From assembly GCA_965112735.1 (NCBI GenBank), contig OZ218955.1:2046001-2110000 (forward strand): a stretch of 64,000 nucleotides of DNA, read 5' to 3'. Below are positions 21,126 through 32,550 of this stretch, piece by piece. Source of the stretch: Phaeosaccion multiseriatum. Lineage: Eukaryota; Ochrophyta, other classes. Both the position numbers and the translations under genes were made by a program. Numbering within the stretch: the stretch's first letter is position 1; every line of letters begins with the position of its first letter. The notes beneath the pieces are model-generated. The model did no database searches. It was given only the letters and a program-made list of their open reading frames with translations, and was not told the DNA's origin.

Positions 21126-21731
21126 TGGCCTTGCTCTTCCCTCTCATCGCTCTGTAGCTCACCCCACAGCGAGGCAGGGCGACTCGGTGACGCAAGCTCT
21201 CTATTGAATGCTCAACGCTCCCCTCCCCCCTCGACACATCACATCCCCGGTGATGCGCTCTCCTTCCGTCTCAAGCCTGCCGAGAAGCGCAGTACATCAC
21301 CACCTCAAACCGCAGCACTTCCCCACTTCCATCCGCAGCACTTCCTGCTCGTGAAGCCCGCGTCCCTTCTCCTTCTCTCCTCCGATCTCTCCTCCCTCCG
21401 TCGTGTCGCTCCCGTCTGCCATGCTTGACTCAACCAACTTCCACTCGCCCTCTCCCTCTCTCTCTTTTCCTGACGCTCTCCCTCCAGCTCCAAAAAGACC
21501 TGCCACTCCACCCCCACTTCTGTCCTATCCCCCTTCCCTATGGCTTCATCGGGAATGCCGCTCTGCTGCTGAGTACGCTCCCCCCCTCCTCCGCCATAGG
21601 CAGGCGCCCGACCCCACGTCCTGTGGGTGTATGGCGAGGCAGTCTCGGCAAGTGAGAAGGCCGACTCCTTCATCGTCGTCCCCTTCATCTTGGGTGTCGG
21701 ACCCACCCATCGCGGCTCTGTGTCGATCGGC

Positions 21732-21795
21732 TCAGGTCGCGAGCTGCGCGTGTGGAGAGTTGGCGTCACCTGGGCGGGTGAGAGGGAGAGAGAGG

Positions 21796-21827
<32 letters not shown>

Positions 21828-22548
21828 AAGAGGGGCGGACAGGACAGAGGAGGACAGGCAGCCAGACAGGCGTGTGGGGTATTCCTCTTGGGCCGCCCCA
21901 CCCCCTCCTGCTTGCTGCACTGTACCATAATTGCGCCGGCCAAGACCGACGCGACAGAGATGGGAGTCACGATCTTGCACACGAGCAGCCGGCCAAGTGA
22001 GTCCGCCGTCAGCGAGAGGCTTCCTGTAGATCCGATGCTGAGGTGTGAGGTGAGGGACACACACGAAGGGTAGTCCATGAGTCCATGAGCGCGAAAGAGA
22101 ACGAGCGGCACATCATCCAGGTTACCAGAAGCCATGCCAGGGCTCATTTCCCCCGTCTCGCTTTCGTAGCAGCGCGGCGGTCGCCCGCTCGGCTTGGCAA
22201 GTTACGTGGGGGGTGCACCTATTACCCGCTCTATCTAGACTGCAGTGAGCGGCCACTTGAACTTACAAGGAGGGGAAGGCCGGGTGGTCATCGCAGAGGT
22301 CGACTACGAAGGTGAAGTCAGCGATGTCGACATGCGCAGGCACGTAGAAGGTGAGCACATTGCTCATGTCTTGCTTTTCGAAAGACTCAAAGGAGGATTC
22401 CTCCTCCTCATCTTCCTCCTTCTCCTCTTCCTCCTCCACCTCTTCTTCTTCCGCCTGCCCCTCCTCCTCCTCCTCCTCCTCCTCCTCCTCCTCCACCTCC
22501 TCCTCCTCCTCCTCCTCCTCCTCCTCCTCCTCCTCCTCCTCCTCCTCC

Positions 22549-22581
<33 letters not shown>

Positions 22582-23238
22582 TCCTTCTCCTCTTCCTCCT
22601 CCACCTCTTCTTCTTCCTCCTGCTCCTCTTCCTCCTCCCCATGTGAAGGCACATCGAAAGTGCGGACATGACTCATGCCTTTCTCATCATATAATGCCAC
22701 GGGGGGTGATGCGAGTGGTGATGCGAGTCCGCTGTCCGGGACGTAGTGGCATGTCCTGGCGGTGCCAGCCGCGTCGCCTTGGTAGTTCAGCTGGGCCCGG
22801 ATGTAGGGGAGCTGCTGCCACAGGGGAGTGCAAAGCAAAGCACATGTCAGTCCCCAATGCTGAGTGACGGGTCAAAAGTGAGCGAGCGCTGCTCAGCATG
22901 CTGCCTGGTCACCGTCAACTTACCTGCTCACTCTCAAATGAGACGTCAATAGACTCAATCCTTAGGCTCACGCAATTGACATCGACATGGACCTGCTGGC
23001 CTGAATCATTGACGTAGAGCACGCTATCGGCACCTTTGTCCACCGCACTCGCAATCGCACCAAGCCAGGAGATGTCGGGGCTTGGAGGTCCCCGATGGCT
23101 GACTGTGCGCGAGGCGGGGGGAAGGAGAGACAGAGGTGAGCAAGGACGGTGGGGGAACAGCAAAGCCGACGACTCCTACCCACCACGACTGCCTTGGGAG
23201 CGCGAGCCCCCACCCTGTTGTGGGGATAGGGCAGGCAT
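21732..23238 (-). CDS. Unrecognised gene with internal acidic tract
   Basis: I do not recognise this protein. Exons supported by splice signals and matching phase are 23238-23184, 23102-22924, 22814-22267 and one starting at 22142. The encoded chain begins MPALSPQQGG and continues with a beta-rich-looking stretch (ADSVLYVNDSGQQVHVDVNC, then SLRIESIDVSFESEQ). A very acidic Glu tract of about 80 residues follows (CCT/TCC on the plus strand, 22,390-22,640). The tract is bracketed by two similar motifs, MSHVRTFDVPSH and MSNVLTFYVPAH, which suggests internal duplication. The 3' part is uncertain. A good acceptor (pyrimidine tract then CAG) ends at 21,770; one phase gives a short end with the stop at 21,732, another stays open to 21,305. 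The start sits about 157 bp from the divergent NUFIP1-like start. Confidence 0.45.
22390..22640. repeat. Coding (TCC)n / poly-Glu tract with flanking duplication
   Basis: A pure TCC core at about 22,460-22,580 is flanked by two near-identical blocks, TCATCTTCCTCCTTCTCCTC at about 22,408 and again at about 22,573. A segmental duplication of about 165 bp around the microsatellite would explain both. On the coding minus strand it gives Glu with a few Gln, Val, Asp and Lys. Confidence 0.85.
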
Positions 23239-23395
23239 TTTAGGAGAGAGGCAACCAGGAATCGACAGGATCGAACAGGAAAAAAGGAAATGAAAAAGGG
23301 CGCAAATGGATGGCAGCAGACGACTACTTTTACTCTTATTCTCTCTCTCTCTCTCTCTCCCACCACAGTCCAGTCCATCAATAAACCTTGGGGGG
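23239..23395. promoter_or_regulatory. Bidirectional upstream region, unknown gene / NUFIP1-like gene
   Basis: About 157 bp separate the two divergent start codons. The CT tract at 23,340-23,361 followed by CCACCACAG looks like a splice acceptor at 23,368, so the NUFIP1-like gene may have a 5' UTR intron and a promoter lying further upstream. Confidence 0.4.
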
Positions 23396-25234
23396 ATGGC
23401 CGTCAGCAGCAGCAGCAGCACCACCACCACCACCACCAACTGGAGGTGTGAGCCATGCTCCAAGACCTTCTCCTTGGAGCACCAGTTTGTGAGCCACTGT
23501 AAGACGCACGAGATGTGCACCTATCCGTCTTGCTCCTTCCGAGCCGCACGAAAAATTGTGGCTGCCCACTACGCCACCAGCCATGGAGCCTATAGCGGAG
23601 ATGGATTGAAGGTGGTGGAGGTGGAGGGGATGAACTTCGAGGTGCTCTGCGGGAACTCGCCGGAGGAGCTCAGGAAGTGGAGGGAAGCGAGGAGAGCCAA
23701 GTGGCCCAGCAAGGCCAATATCCAAAAGAAGGAAGAGGAGAGGGCAAAGCTTGTGGCAGCAGGAGGTCTGGATCCGTCAGAGTCTTCTTACAGAGGAGGG
23801 AGAGGGAGGGGACGAGGCCGAGGCAGGGAGAGGGGCGGGCGGGGAGGGAAAAGAGGGGGGAAAGGACGAGGTGGGAGGGGGGAAGGCAGCCAGGATCAGC
23901 GGCAGCAGCAGCAGCAGCAGCAGCAAGGAAGCAGTGGGAGGAAGAGACCACGGCATGAGACAAGCAGCGGGGGCAACGACGAGGAGCGAAAGGCAGCAGA
24001 GCAGGCACAAAAGAGAACGCGAGAGGAAGACTCGGGGGCGAATGGCATAGGGAAGGTAGACGAGGATGAAGAGGTAGAGGACGGGGAGATTAGGGAAGAA
24101 AGGCCAACCACAGAGGGTGCACTATCCCTATTTAGCATGTATGATGACTGCAGCAGCAGCGGCGAAGAGGAGGTGGGGGAAGATGAGAGTGAGAAGGTCC
24201 ACGTCACAGCAGAGGGAGGTGTGCAAACGACAAACGCTGCTGGGGGGGTGGCGGCTGGGATCAGTGCAGCACCAGGCGGTACTGTTGATGCTGCTGCTAC
24301 TGCTGTTGCTAAAAAAGGAGGAGGAGGAGCAGCAGCATCCGCAGGAGCGCCAGACCAAGCCATGGTGATTGACAAGGACGGAGCCGTGGATGCCTCTCCT
24401 ACCCCTCCCCAAAAGAGCAAGACGAAGTGCTGGCACTTTCAAAAGGGCAAGTGTAGGCACGGAGAGGGCTGTCGATTTAGACACGACACGCAGCCGTCTC
24501 AGCAGGATGACCAGGGGCAGGGACAGGGGCAGGGGCAGGTCGACAAGAGCGAAGGCCAGGAGGGGGGGCAACAGCGCCAAAATAAGGGCAAGGGAAGGGG
24601 CAAGGGGAAGGGCAAGGGGGGGGCGGGGCGGAAATCGTGTCGCTTCTTCCTGGCGGGAAATTGCGAAAATGGCGAGGACTGCGCCTTCGCGCACACCGCT
24701 CCAGCGGCGGCAGGAACTGGGGCAGAGGCCAAGACCAAGCTGGGGGCCATGCACGGCACGCTGCTCAAGAAGCTTTTGAGGAAGGACATTCAGAAGGAGG
24801 CAAGCGTCTTGTTGCAGTGTATTAGGTATATTGTAGACACTGACTTTCTTGGGGTGGGAGACGGAGGAGGAGGAGGAGGAGGAGGAGGAGGGGCGGGAGG
24901 AGGAGGAGGTGGTGGTGGTGGTGGTGGAGGAGGAGGAGGAGGAGGAGCAGAAGCAGGAGCAGGAGGAGCAGGCGCAGGAGCAGGAGCAGGAGGAGGAGGA
25001 GCGGGAGGAGGAGGAGCAGGAGGAGGTGGAGGAGGAGGAGGAGGAGGAGGGGGAGGAGGAGGAGGAGGAGGAGCAGGAGGAGGAGGAGGAGGAGGAGGAG
25101 GAGGAGGAGGAGGAGGAGAAGGAGAAGAAGGAAAAGGAGCAGCAGCAGCAGGAGCAGGAGGAGGTGGAGGAGGAGCAAGAGCAGGAAAAGGGGAAGGAGG
25201 AGCAGCAGGAGCAGCAGACGAGGAGCCAGTGTGA
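23396..25234 (+). CDS. NUFIP1: NUFIP1-like box C/D snoRNP assembly factor with C2H2 and two CCCH zinc fingers
   Basis: Single coding exon of 612 residues. A C2H2 finger lies at about residues 18-38 (Cys18, Cys21, His34, His38). The NUFIP signature follows at about residues 80-115: MNFEVLCGNSPEELRKWREA, then AKWPSKANI. RGG-type Gly/Arg and polyGln segments come next, then two CCCH fingers (CWHFQKGKCRHGEGCRFRH and CRFFLAGNCENGEDCAFAH). Last is the conserved LLKKLLRKDI...VLLQCIRYIV segment found near the end of NUFIP/Rsa1 relatives. The family bridges the R2TP/HSP90 machinery to the 15.5K/Snu13 protein during box C/D snoRNP assembly in the nucleus. After that segment come about 125 residues of almost pure Gly from GGA repeats (24,862-25,130). 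The ATG at 23,396 was preferred over 23,306, because the latter would translate a CT tract that looks like an intron end. Confidence 0.85.
   Translation: MAVSSSSSTTTTTTNWRCEPCSKTFSLEHQFVSHCKTHEMCTYPSCSFRAARKIVAAHYATSHGAYSGDGLKVVEVEGMNFEVLCGNSPEELRKWREARRAKWPSKANIQKKEEERAKLVAAGGLDPSESSYRGGRGRGRGRGRERGGRGGKRGGKGRGGRGEGSQDQRQQQQQQQQGSSGRKRPRHETSSGGNDEERKAAEQAQKRTREEDSGANGIGKVDEDEEVEDGEIREERPTTEGALSLFSMYDDCSSSGEEEVGEDESEKVHVTAEGGVQTTNAAGGVAAGISAAPGGTVDAAATAVAKKGGGGAAASAGAPDQAMVIDKDGAVDASPTPPQKSKTKCWHFQKGKCRHGEGCRFRHDTQPSQQDDQGQGQGQGQVDKSEGQEGGQQRQNKGKGRGKGKGKGGAGRKSCRFFLAGNCENGEDCAFAHTAPAAAGTGAEAKTKLGAMHGTLLKKLLRKDIQKEASVLLQCIRYIVDTDFLGVGDGGGGGGGGGGAGGGGGGGGGGGGGGGGGAEAGAGGAGAGAGAGGGGAGGGGAGGGGGGGGGGGGGGGGGGAGGGGGGGGGGGGGGEGEEGKGAAAAGAGGGGGGARAGKGEGGAAGAADEEPV
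24862..25190 (+). repeat. Coding (GGA/GCA)n tract, about 330 bp of poly-Gly
   Basis: Triplet array of GGA with GCA, GGT and GCG variants, in frame at the end of the NUFIP1-like gene. It is the longest coding repeat in the window. Confidence 0.95.
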
Positions 25235-25575
25235 AAGAGCAGCTTGAGACCGATGAAGGAGCAGCCGAGTAAACTCTCCTCTATCGTAGAATAGGCTTCG
25301 TAGGCCGTCCCCCGCCTATGTACTCGGTTCCACGTGTTTGCTGTTCGCCACGTCTTGGAGTACACACCAAAAAAGGGGGGGGGGGCTAAACAATTGAAAT
25401 TGATACCTCCAAATCCCTCATCAATCCCCCCCCTCTATTTCCTCAATCTTTCCCTTCGCCCTCCTCTGCTGATCTCTGCAGCACTGATATCCGCATTTGC
25501 CTAACATCATGGTAATCCTGCTTTAAGACAATCTCAAGAACGTGTGGGGTCGGTGGAGCGTAGAGATCGGCAGCC
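25235..25575. other. Intergenic spacer between NUFIP1-like and ELYS-like genes
   Basis: About 340 bp between two genes on the same strand. It holds a G9 run near 25,377-25,385 and C/T-rich DNA. I see no gene. Confidence 0.6.
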
Positions 25576-26943
25576 ATGGCGGCGGCGAGCGAGCGACAAC
25601 GAGTGAGGCAAAGCCTGCTGGAGCAGGGCGAAGAATGCTTCCTGCTGGACACAGAGGACAAGATTCGGCTCTGCAAGTTGGCGGCGACTGTCATTGTCGG
25701 GGGCGAGGACAACATGTGGGGCAGGAGCACAATCGGCGACGCTATCGGTTGGGGTAGCGAGGGAGGGGGGGGGGGCGTGGACCTCGCGGAGATGCACTGG
25801 CGCGCAGCCTTGATGCAGGCATGTTTGCAGCTCAACATGGCGCCAATCTTGTCCAGATACATTACGATGTACAGCAAGGTGCGAATGGGTCCTTCTCCCC
25901 TTTGGATCTCTCTCGCCCCTCTCTCACTGTCCCGTCGTCCCGTACCTTTTTCCATGGTGATCCCACCCACCTTCCCGTACCCACACCCACACACACTCAC
26001 ACGCGCATACACAATCGCTTGCGTTAACACTCTCCCTCTATCTCTGTCTGCGCCAGTCTGCGGACAACTGGTTGCTAACCTCCCCCGCCACGGTGCGAGA
26101 CTGGGCGAGCGCCTCTGTGGCGGAGGCAGAACAGTACATCAACTCGGGCCCGGGAAGGGGCGCAGAGATCATGACGTCAGCCGAGGATAGAGCCAGCGAG
26201 AGAGCTAGCCTGCTACCCTCTCTCTGTAGTCGCCTGGCGGGCCTTCGGCTCGTCTTCTGTGCGCTCCTCACCCGAAAGGAGGTGGAGATCGACAGAGCCA
26301 GTGAGGTGAGGCAAATCAGTCCGTCCGTCCACGCAACCATGCACCTGCAGAGGAGGCCAAGAGGACAAAAAGGGCAGAGATGGGGGTGCGTTTGTTGTTG
26401 CCACCGTATCCGTGGGGCGTCAGGGGGAGGGGAGGCGAGAGGCGAGCGAGCAGTTGTCTTGAATCCCTCGAAATGGAACCCCCCCCCCCCTTCTCTTGTA
26501 GTAGCCCTTCTCCTCTCCTCTCCTCCGCCTCTTCTCTCTGAACGAGGCCCTGCTCTCTTCCCTCCTTCTCGTCTGTTGCCATCCCCGCAGGCGTCTCGGT
26601 CTGCACACCGCTTAGCGGCGGCGTCGAGCATCCTAGCTCTGCAGATGGACGTTGCAACTGTGGAGGCACTGCTTCATCGCGGCAGGTACGAAGCCATCGA
26701 TCGCGATGTCCGATGCTCGTACTCACACCCATGTTACCCCTCACAAGACATCCATACCCTTACAGCATGGCATAGCATAACACAATGCACCCTGTATCTG
26801 TCAACTGTAACTGTCAACAGGCTGGAAATGTTCCTGTGTGAGGCGGGTCTGACGGACAAGGGCTTGCCAGCCCTCGAGAGAAGGTGGAGGGAGCGAGCGG
26901 CGAGGAGGAGGAGACAAAGGAGCGACTACCTCGTCTTGAGCGG

Positions 26944-26979
<36 letters not shown>

Positions 26980-27576
26980 GCAGCAGCAGGAGGAGGAGGA
27001 GGAGGAGGTGCAAGAAGGAGTAAAGCTCCTGGTAAGTGGGGCTTCCTTTCTTCTCTACAGCTCCTCCACATCTTTCTCTCTCTTCGACCTATCCTGTCTA
27101 TGTGTTTGGTTGCATTGCAGTTCATGGCTTCCAACGAAATTCATTGTTGTCTTTTCTCCTGCCCCGATCCCTGCTTTCTCTCTCTCCAAACCTATCGCCC
27201 TCTTCCCCCTCTCGTCCCGTCCTTCTCTCTCGTCCCGTCCTTCTCTCTCGTCTCTCCGCCAAACACCCCCAAGGTGTGGCAGGCCCTTCGGGAACGAGCG
27301 GGTTACCTGCCCCCCGGTCCGCCCCTCTCCTCTGTGGAGTACATGGCCAGCGTCCCACAGCAGTTGGCTCTCCAACACAGTCACAGGGCAGGGAGGGAGG
27401 GAAGGGAGGGCGGCGAGGGAGGCGGGGGCGATGCCGTACGGAAGGCCATGAGGGAGAGTCTAGACTGGGGCACAGCACTCGTGTTGTACTCGGTGCTGGA
27501 TCAAGCGGAGGACGAAACCGAAGGCGAAACCGGAGATGAAAGCGACGGCCATGCCAGTGCAGGTTTGTCGTCCTGT

Positions 27577-27625
<49 letters not shown>

Positions 27626-27656
27626 TTGTCTGTCTCTCTCTCTGTCTGTCTGTCTG

Positions 27657-27691
<35 letters not shown>

Positions 27692-30664
27692 CTGTCTGGG
27701 CAGAGAAAACCAGCTTAATAGGCGAGGGGGGGGGGAGGAGGGAAAGCAGACGTGCTTGTGCTTACTTGTTTATCAAAAGGGGCAATTGAGAAAGCCCTAA
27801 GAAGCAGCGACACCTCTCTTGTCCTGTCCACCCCACCCCACCCCACCCAACCCCTTCTCACCCCACCCCACTCGACCTCACCCCACCCCCCTCCGTTCTC
27901 ACCTCACCCCAACCAACCCCACCCCTCCCGCCCCAGGCCGGCTCCTGTCTCAGTGCGCACAGCGTGTGGGCCTCTCTCACGCAGCAAGGCAGCTCCTGTC
28001 TCTGGCGTGGCTGGTGGACAGTGGAAAGCCCCGACTCATGGTGCGTTTGTGCTTTTTGATGGGTTTCCGCTTTTCCCTTTCTGCCCCCCAGCGAAGTGTC
28101 CGAAAGTGTTGTATGTGCGTGCGTGCGTGTGTGTGTGCCCCGTGGGTGGGTGAGTGGATGAGTGAGTGAGCGATCGAGTGAGTGCGTGGGTGGGTGAGTG
28201 AGCTTTGTTCGCCTTTATCTACTGGTGTGTGTGTGTGTGCGTGCCGTGTCTTTCCTATGGCCAAGGGGGTATCACGTCCAATCACATTGCATCGATGTGC
28301 CGATGCTCACCTTTGACATGTTGTAATACTCACCTGTGACATTTGTGATACTCACCTTTGATATACTTGCGTCTTGCTCTCTCTCTCTATCGCGTGAAGA
28401 AACTTGCTTTCGAGGAGATGTGTATGTACCAAACCGGGTCTGTGGGGCCAGAGGCAGTGCTCGCTGAACCCCCCTCCCTGCTGGAAACCGTGGTGCGAGG
28501 CTTCCTCGAGAGGGGCGCGGAGGTGACGCACTTGGGCCTTGCGGTGCTGCAGGTACTGTGGGCAGGGGGGGACGTGGGGTGGGGAGGAGGGGGACGAGAG
28601 GGGTGGTATGTATCGTAACGGGGCGCAGAGGTGTGGGGAGGACTTCTGACCCGTGTATCTCACCCCTCCCCCTTCTCCTCCTCCTCCTCCTCCTCCTCCT
28701 CCTCCTCCTCCTCCTCCTCCTCCTCCTCCTCCTCCTCCTCCTCCTCCTCCTCCTCCTCCTCCTCCTCCTCCTCCTTTCCCATCCACTGCCATCCCCTCCC
28801 TCCCATCCACTGCTGTTCCCAGGTGCTGCCTCGCTTTGCCGGGTCAGACTCAGACAGTGCGACGGAGCTGCTTGCGGAGGCGCTGCTGCAGGTGGGGGCG
28901 TTAGCGGGCTCGTTGGGGCTCATTAGGGTTTTGGGGGGGTGGGCATACTCCGAGGGAGGAGGAGGAGGAGGAGGAGCAGGAGCGGAGGTCATGGGCAAAG
29001 CAAGGCCCAGCACGGCCTGGACGAAGGGAGAGGCTTCGCTTCTTTGGATCACATTAGTCACTCACTCACTTATTCAGTCACTCACCCACCCACCCACCCA
29101 CCCACTCACCCACCCACTCACTCCCTCCCTTCCTCACTCACTCACTCACTCACTCACTCCCCCCTCGGTCCTCTCCCCCCCCCCTCACCCCTCTGCCCCC
29201 ATCCCCCCCGTTACTCTCAGAGCGGTCAGTGGGAGCGCGCCCTTGCCCTACAGCGCCGCAGCAGCGGAGAGCTTCGCCTCGGCCTCCTGTCTCGTCTCTT
29301 CAGATGGTGCTTCACGCACAGTCTCATGACCAGGCTGCTGGGCATGTCCCTCGATCACACAGAGGACGCAGTGCTTGTTACCGTGCTCACGGTGAGTGGA
29401 TGGGGAGGTCAAGGTCTTTGCTGGCTCCTTTTTTTGCTCTTTGTTCGCTCTCTCCTTCACACACTCACTCACTCACTTACTCACTTACTCATAGACTCAC
29501 TCCTCACATACTTACTCACTCAATCACTCACGGACTCAGTTACTCATTTACTCACTCACTTAATCACTCACTCACTCACTCGCTCGCTCATTCACTCATT
29601 CACTCACTCTATCACTCGCTCACTCACTCACTCGCTCACTCACTCACTCACTCACTCACTCACTCACTCACTCACTCCACTCACTCACTCACTCACTCGC
29701 TCACTCACTAACTCACTCTCACTCACTCACTCACTCACTCACTCACTCACTCACTCACTCACTCACTCACTCACTCATTTACTCACTCTGGTAATCGATT
29801 GCCTGCCCCACCTCTGCACACTGTCCACTTCCCTCACTACGCCAACTGCCGTACCCCCACTTCTCCGCATCCTCAGGGCTTTGCCAAAGCACAGGGCCCC
29901 TCCTCCTCCTCCTCCTCCTCCTCCTCCAGCAACGCTGCCGTGAACTTGCTCGTCGGCCACTACCTAAAGACACACAGGGTGCTTGAGGCCTGGAGAGGTG
30001 AGTCAGTGGCAGTGATAGTGAGCCGCACCCACACAGTCTCTCTCTCTTACTCTCTCTCTCTCTTTTACACACGCACGCACTCTCTCCCCTACTCTACTCT
30101 ACTGTACAAGCTTCTATGCACGTCAACTTGCTCTACTGTGCTGCCCCACCCCTCTCTGTTCCAGCGACTCGTGATCCTGACCCTGAAGCCTGACTCCTCA
30201 CCCTGAAGCCTGACTCCTGACCCTGAAGCCTGACCTTGACCTGTGTTTCCCCCCTTCGCAGTGCACGAGGGAGCTCTGGCGTGTAGCAGAGAGAGTGGCC
30301 TGCCGACGGACTCAGGCCGGGGGGGGATGGAGGAGGAGGAGGAGGAGGAGGAGGAGGAGGAGAGGGTGAGGGTGATGGAGGAGGAGAGGGGCCTGCTCAT
30401 CGCGAACTACGCCAAGCTGCTTCCTACTGGCATGCAGGCGGCGCTGGTGAGTGAGTGAGTGAGTGAGTCAGTGAGGAGGAGACATTTCCCTCGTCCTATC
30501 CTCTGCGTGAACACCTTCGTAGGGGTTTGTTCGGGTCGATCAGCAAACACCGTCCATGCCCGACTGCCATCCGTTCGCCCACCCACCCAGCCACCCACAC
30601 TCCGCTCTCCGCTCTGCTCCTGCTCCTACTGCTGCGTGTGCTTTTGCTCCTCCTCTTCCTCCTC

Positions 30665-30698
<34 letters not shown>

Positions 30699-31425
30699 GG
30701 CTGCTGCTGCTGCTGCTGCTGCTTTGTTCTGCCTTGCGCCTCCCCCCGCTCTGCCCCGCAGGAGCGAAGTGCGGCCGACGTCCCTTACGATCCTTACGAC
30801 GGAAGTGGTGGTGACGTAGCCATGACTTCTCTCGTCCCGGCCGCTGTCACGGGTGGGTAGTGAAGAAGCGAAGCGGCCGCCTGTGCATTGTACATCCATC
30901 TGTTTGCAAGTCAGACGTGCGGGATTTGGGATCTTCTCTGTCATTGGCCGAAACGCTAACCCTTCTGTGTACATGTACGTCGCTCCCTGCCCCCCTGCCC
31001 CCCACAACACATCAGAACGACCCGACAACTTCGTCATGCGTAGTCTGATGGCTCCCATGTCGACGGCGCCGGAGCCGTACGAGCCAGCCCTCTCGGGGTC
31101 GGGAGGAGGAGGAGGAGGAGGAGGAGGAGGAGGAGGAGGAGGAGGAGGAGAAGGAGGAGGAGGGGTGTCTCAGACTCCTCAGGGGGAGAAGTCTCCTCTG
31201 ACGAGTTTATTACCCAATTTTGACGACTTCGGCCCGCGCCATCGTGATCAGTTGGTGGTACAGGGGAAGCAGGGACAAGGCCGCGTGCAAGGGCCTGACT
31301 TTCGGTCCCCGCCTGGCAGCGAGAGCGGCGCCACTCGGTTACCATTCCAGATCAGGGGAGGAGGCTGGGAAGGGAGGCGCAGCAGCGCAGCAGGAGCGGC
31401 GGGCGTTACGGGCCTGCGTCTGTAG
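25576..31425 (+). CDS. ELYS-like nuclear pore assembly domain protein (13 exons)
   Basis: Exons: 25576-25878, 26057-26305, 26591-26685, 26821-27031, 27274-27562, 27937-28040, 28400-28552, 28823-28891, 29221-29391, 29877-29997, 30262-30446, 30762-30852, 31016-31425. Every junction keeps phase, giving 816 residues. The chain is mostly alpha-helical. Three features recall the ELYS domain of AHCTF1 and plant HOS1: a PP-turn (GYLPPGPPLSSVEYM), a helix ending in a Leu/Asp motif (WGTALVLYSVLDQ), and an EAW helix (LLVGHYLKTHRVLEAWR). ELYS seeds nuclear pore assembly on chromatin. No beta-propeller or AT-hook region is visible, so this would be a minimal member. Poly-Gln (exon 4), poly-Glu (exon 11) and poly-Gly (exon 13) interrupt it. 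The gene structure is very solid; the family call is tentative. Confidence 0.6.
27574..27696. repeat. (CTGT)n array in ELYS-like intron 5
   Basis: Imperfect TGTC/CTGT tetranucleotide array of about 120 bp, the same unit as the arrays at 11.1-11.5 kb. Confidence 0.9.
28675..28774. repeat. (CTC)n array in ELYS-like intron 7
   Basis: About 33 copies of CTC/TCC, pure. It is an intronic triplet repeat close to the acceptor at 28,822. Confidence 0.95.
29455..29782. repeat. (ACTC)n array in ELYS-like intron 9
   Basis: About 330 bp of CACT/ACTC repeats with scattered substitutions (TTAC, CGCT). A shorter ACTC/ACCC array lies in the previous intron at about 29,055-29,160. Confidence 0.95.
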
Positions 31426-31714
31426 GGCCATTGGAGCCAATAGAGGGGAGGGCCATTAGAGCCAATAGAGGGGAGGCATCGAATGGACTGCGGGCCACGC
31501 ACCCACCCACCCATCCATCCACCCATCCACCCGCACGCAGGCAAAGACAGAGAGCACAGAGCACACTTTTGTTTTGTCACAGCTCCTTACTTTCTCTTAT
31601 CCTTGTATCATGACATAGTCATGGAGGGTCATTCTTATTCTTATACTTCGTACTTCGAAGTAATAAAAAAAAAGAGGGATTCCGCTTTTGTCTGTCCGTT
31701 CTGTTCGTTGCTAC

Positions 31715-31750
<36 letters not shown>

Positions 31751-32550
31751 ACCACTACCTGCCGCTGCTGTACTACCAACTGCTGCTGCTGATACGCCTT
31801 TCCCATTGTACCCATGGCACGGCCTTCCTTCTGGGGTTGCGATGCGTTACAGGCTGAATGGGAGCCAAGCCAAACAGCCACCGCACACTGCACACTGCAC
31901 ACTGCACGTGTAGGGAGGGAAAGGAGGGAACGAGACAGAAGCTCCACTACCCCCCCCCCAGGCTGCCACCGGCCCATACCCCACTCTGTGCCCTCTACTG
32001 CCATCTACTGCCATCCACTGCCACCCACTACCATCTACTGCCATCCACTGCCCATCTACTGCTCTCTACTGCCATCTCCTGCGAGCCACCTCCTGTCGTC
32101 TCTTCTCCCAAAGGAGTCCGACGGCCCCTGTGCTTTGCGTTCGAACAGAAGAGATGGGCGGCTGCCGTGCGTCGTCCGTCAGTCCTCCCACAGGGCCCAC
32201 AGTCGCGCCCTTCCTCCCCTCTGCTCCCCTCCCCTGCCCTCCCCTCCTCTCCTCTCTCCCTCCCAGCCAAGGGAAGAGAGACAAAGAGACGAGTAACGCT
32301 GCCCGGGACCCCGGTGGGCGGGTGCGTGTCGGTGGTGGTGGTGGTGGAGTACAGGAGTGTGTAGGAAGTAGAGGCCGCACCATTCTGCGCAAGCAACAGA
32401 GCACAGCACCAACGTCACAAAGACGTGTGCTGCGTGTGGCGTGGGTGCTTCGATCAGCCCCGCCGCCAATCGGTCCTTCGCCTCTGCACATCCGTTCGCA
32501 GGGGGTGATGGTAGGGAGGGGAGGGAGGGGGGGGGGGGGTAGGCGTCCAA
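31426..32550. other. Convergent spacer between ELYS-like and IMP2 genes
   Basis: About 1.1 kb with no supportable gene. It begins with a tandem 25-bp unit (GGGCCATT(G/A)GAGCCAATAGA, about 31,421-31,475). It then has an AATAAAAAAAAA stretch near 31,661 that could be a polyadenylation region, CTG repeats (31,725-31,750), and a block of TACTGCCATC/CACTGCCATC repeats (about 31,985-32,090) whose unit recurs elsewhere in the window. Confidence 0.65.

Noticed and set aside
21470-21780. Plus-strand exons with a protein-like frame (SFIVVPFILGVGPTHRG)
   Set aside because: Joining them needs an intron of about 27 bp, far shorter than any other in the window. The opposite strand has a better acceptor and links to upstream exons.
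23306-23395. N-terminal extension of the NUFIP1-like protein from the ATG at 23,306
   Set aside because: It would translate a CT tract followed by CCACCACAG, a typical intron end here. The ATG at 23,396 gives a cleaner start.
27780-27830. Extra ELYS-like exon starting after TATCAAAAG
   Set aside because: The acceptor fits but no usable donor follows, while the exon at 27,937 joins directly in the right phase.
29040-29160. Coding exon from ACTC repeats (Ser-Leu-Thr-His run)
   Set aside because: An intronic tetranucleotide repeat; the flanking exons join in phase without it.
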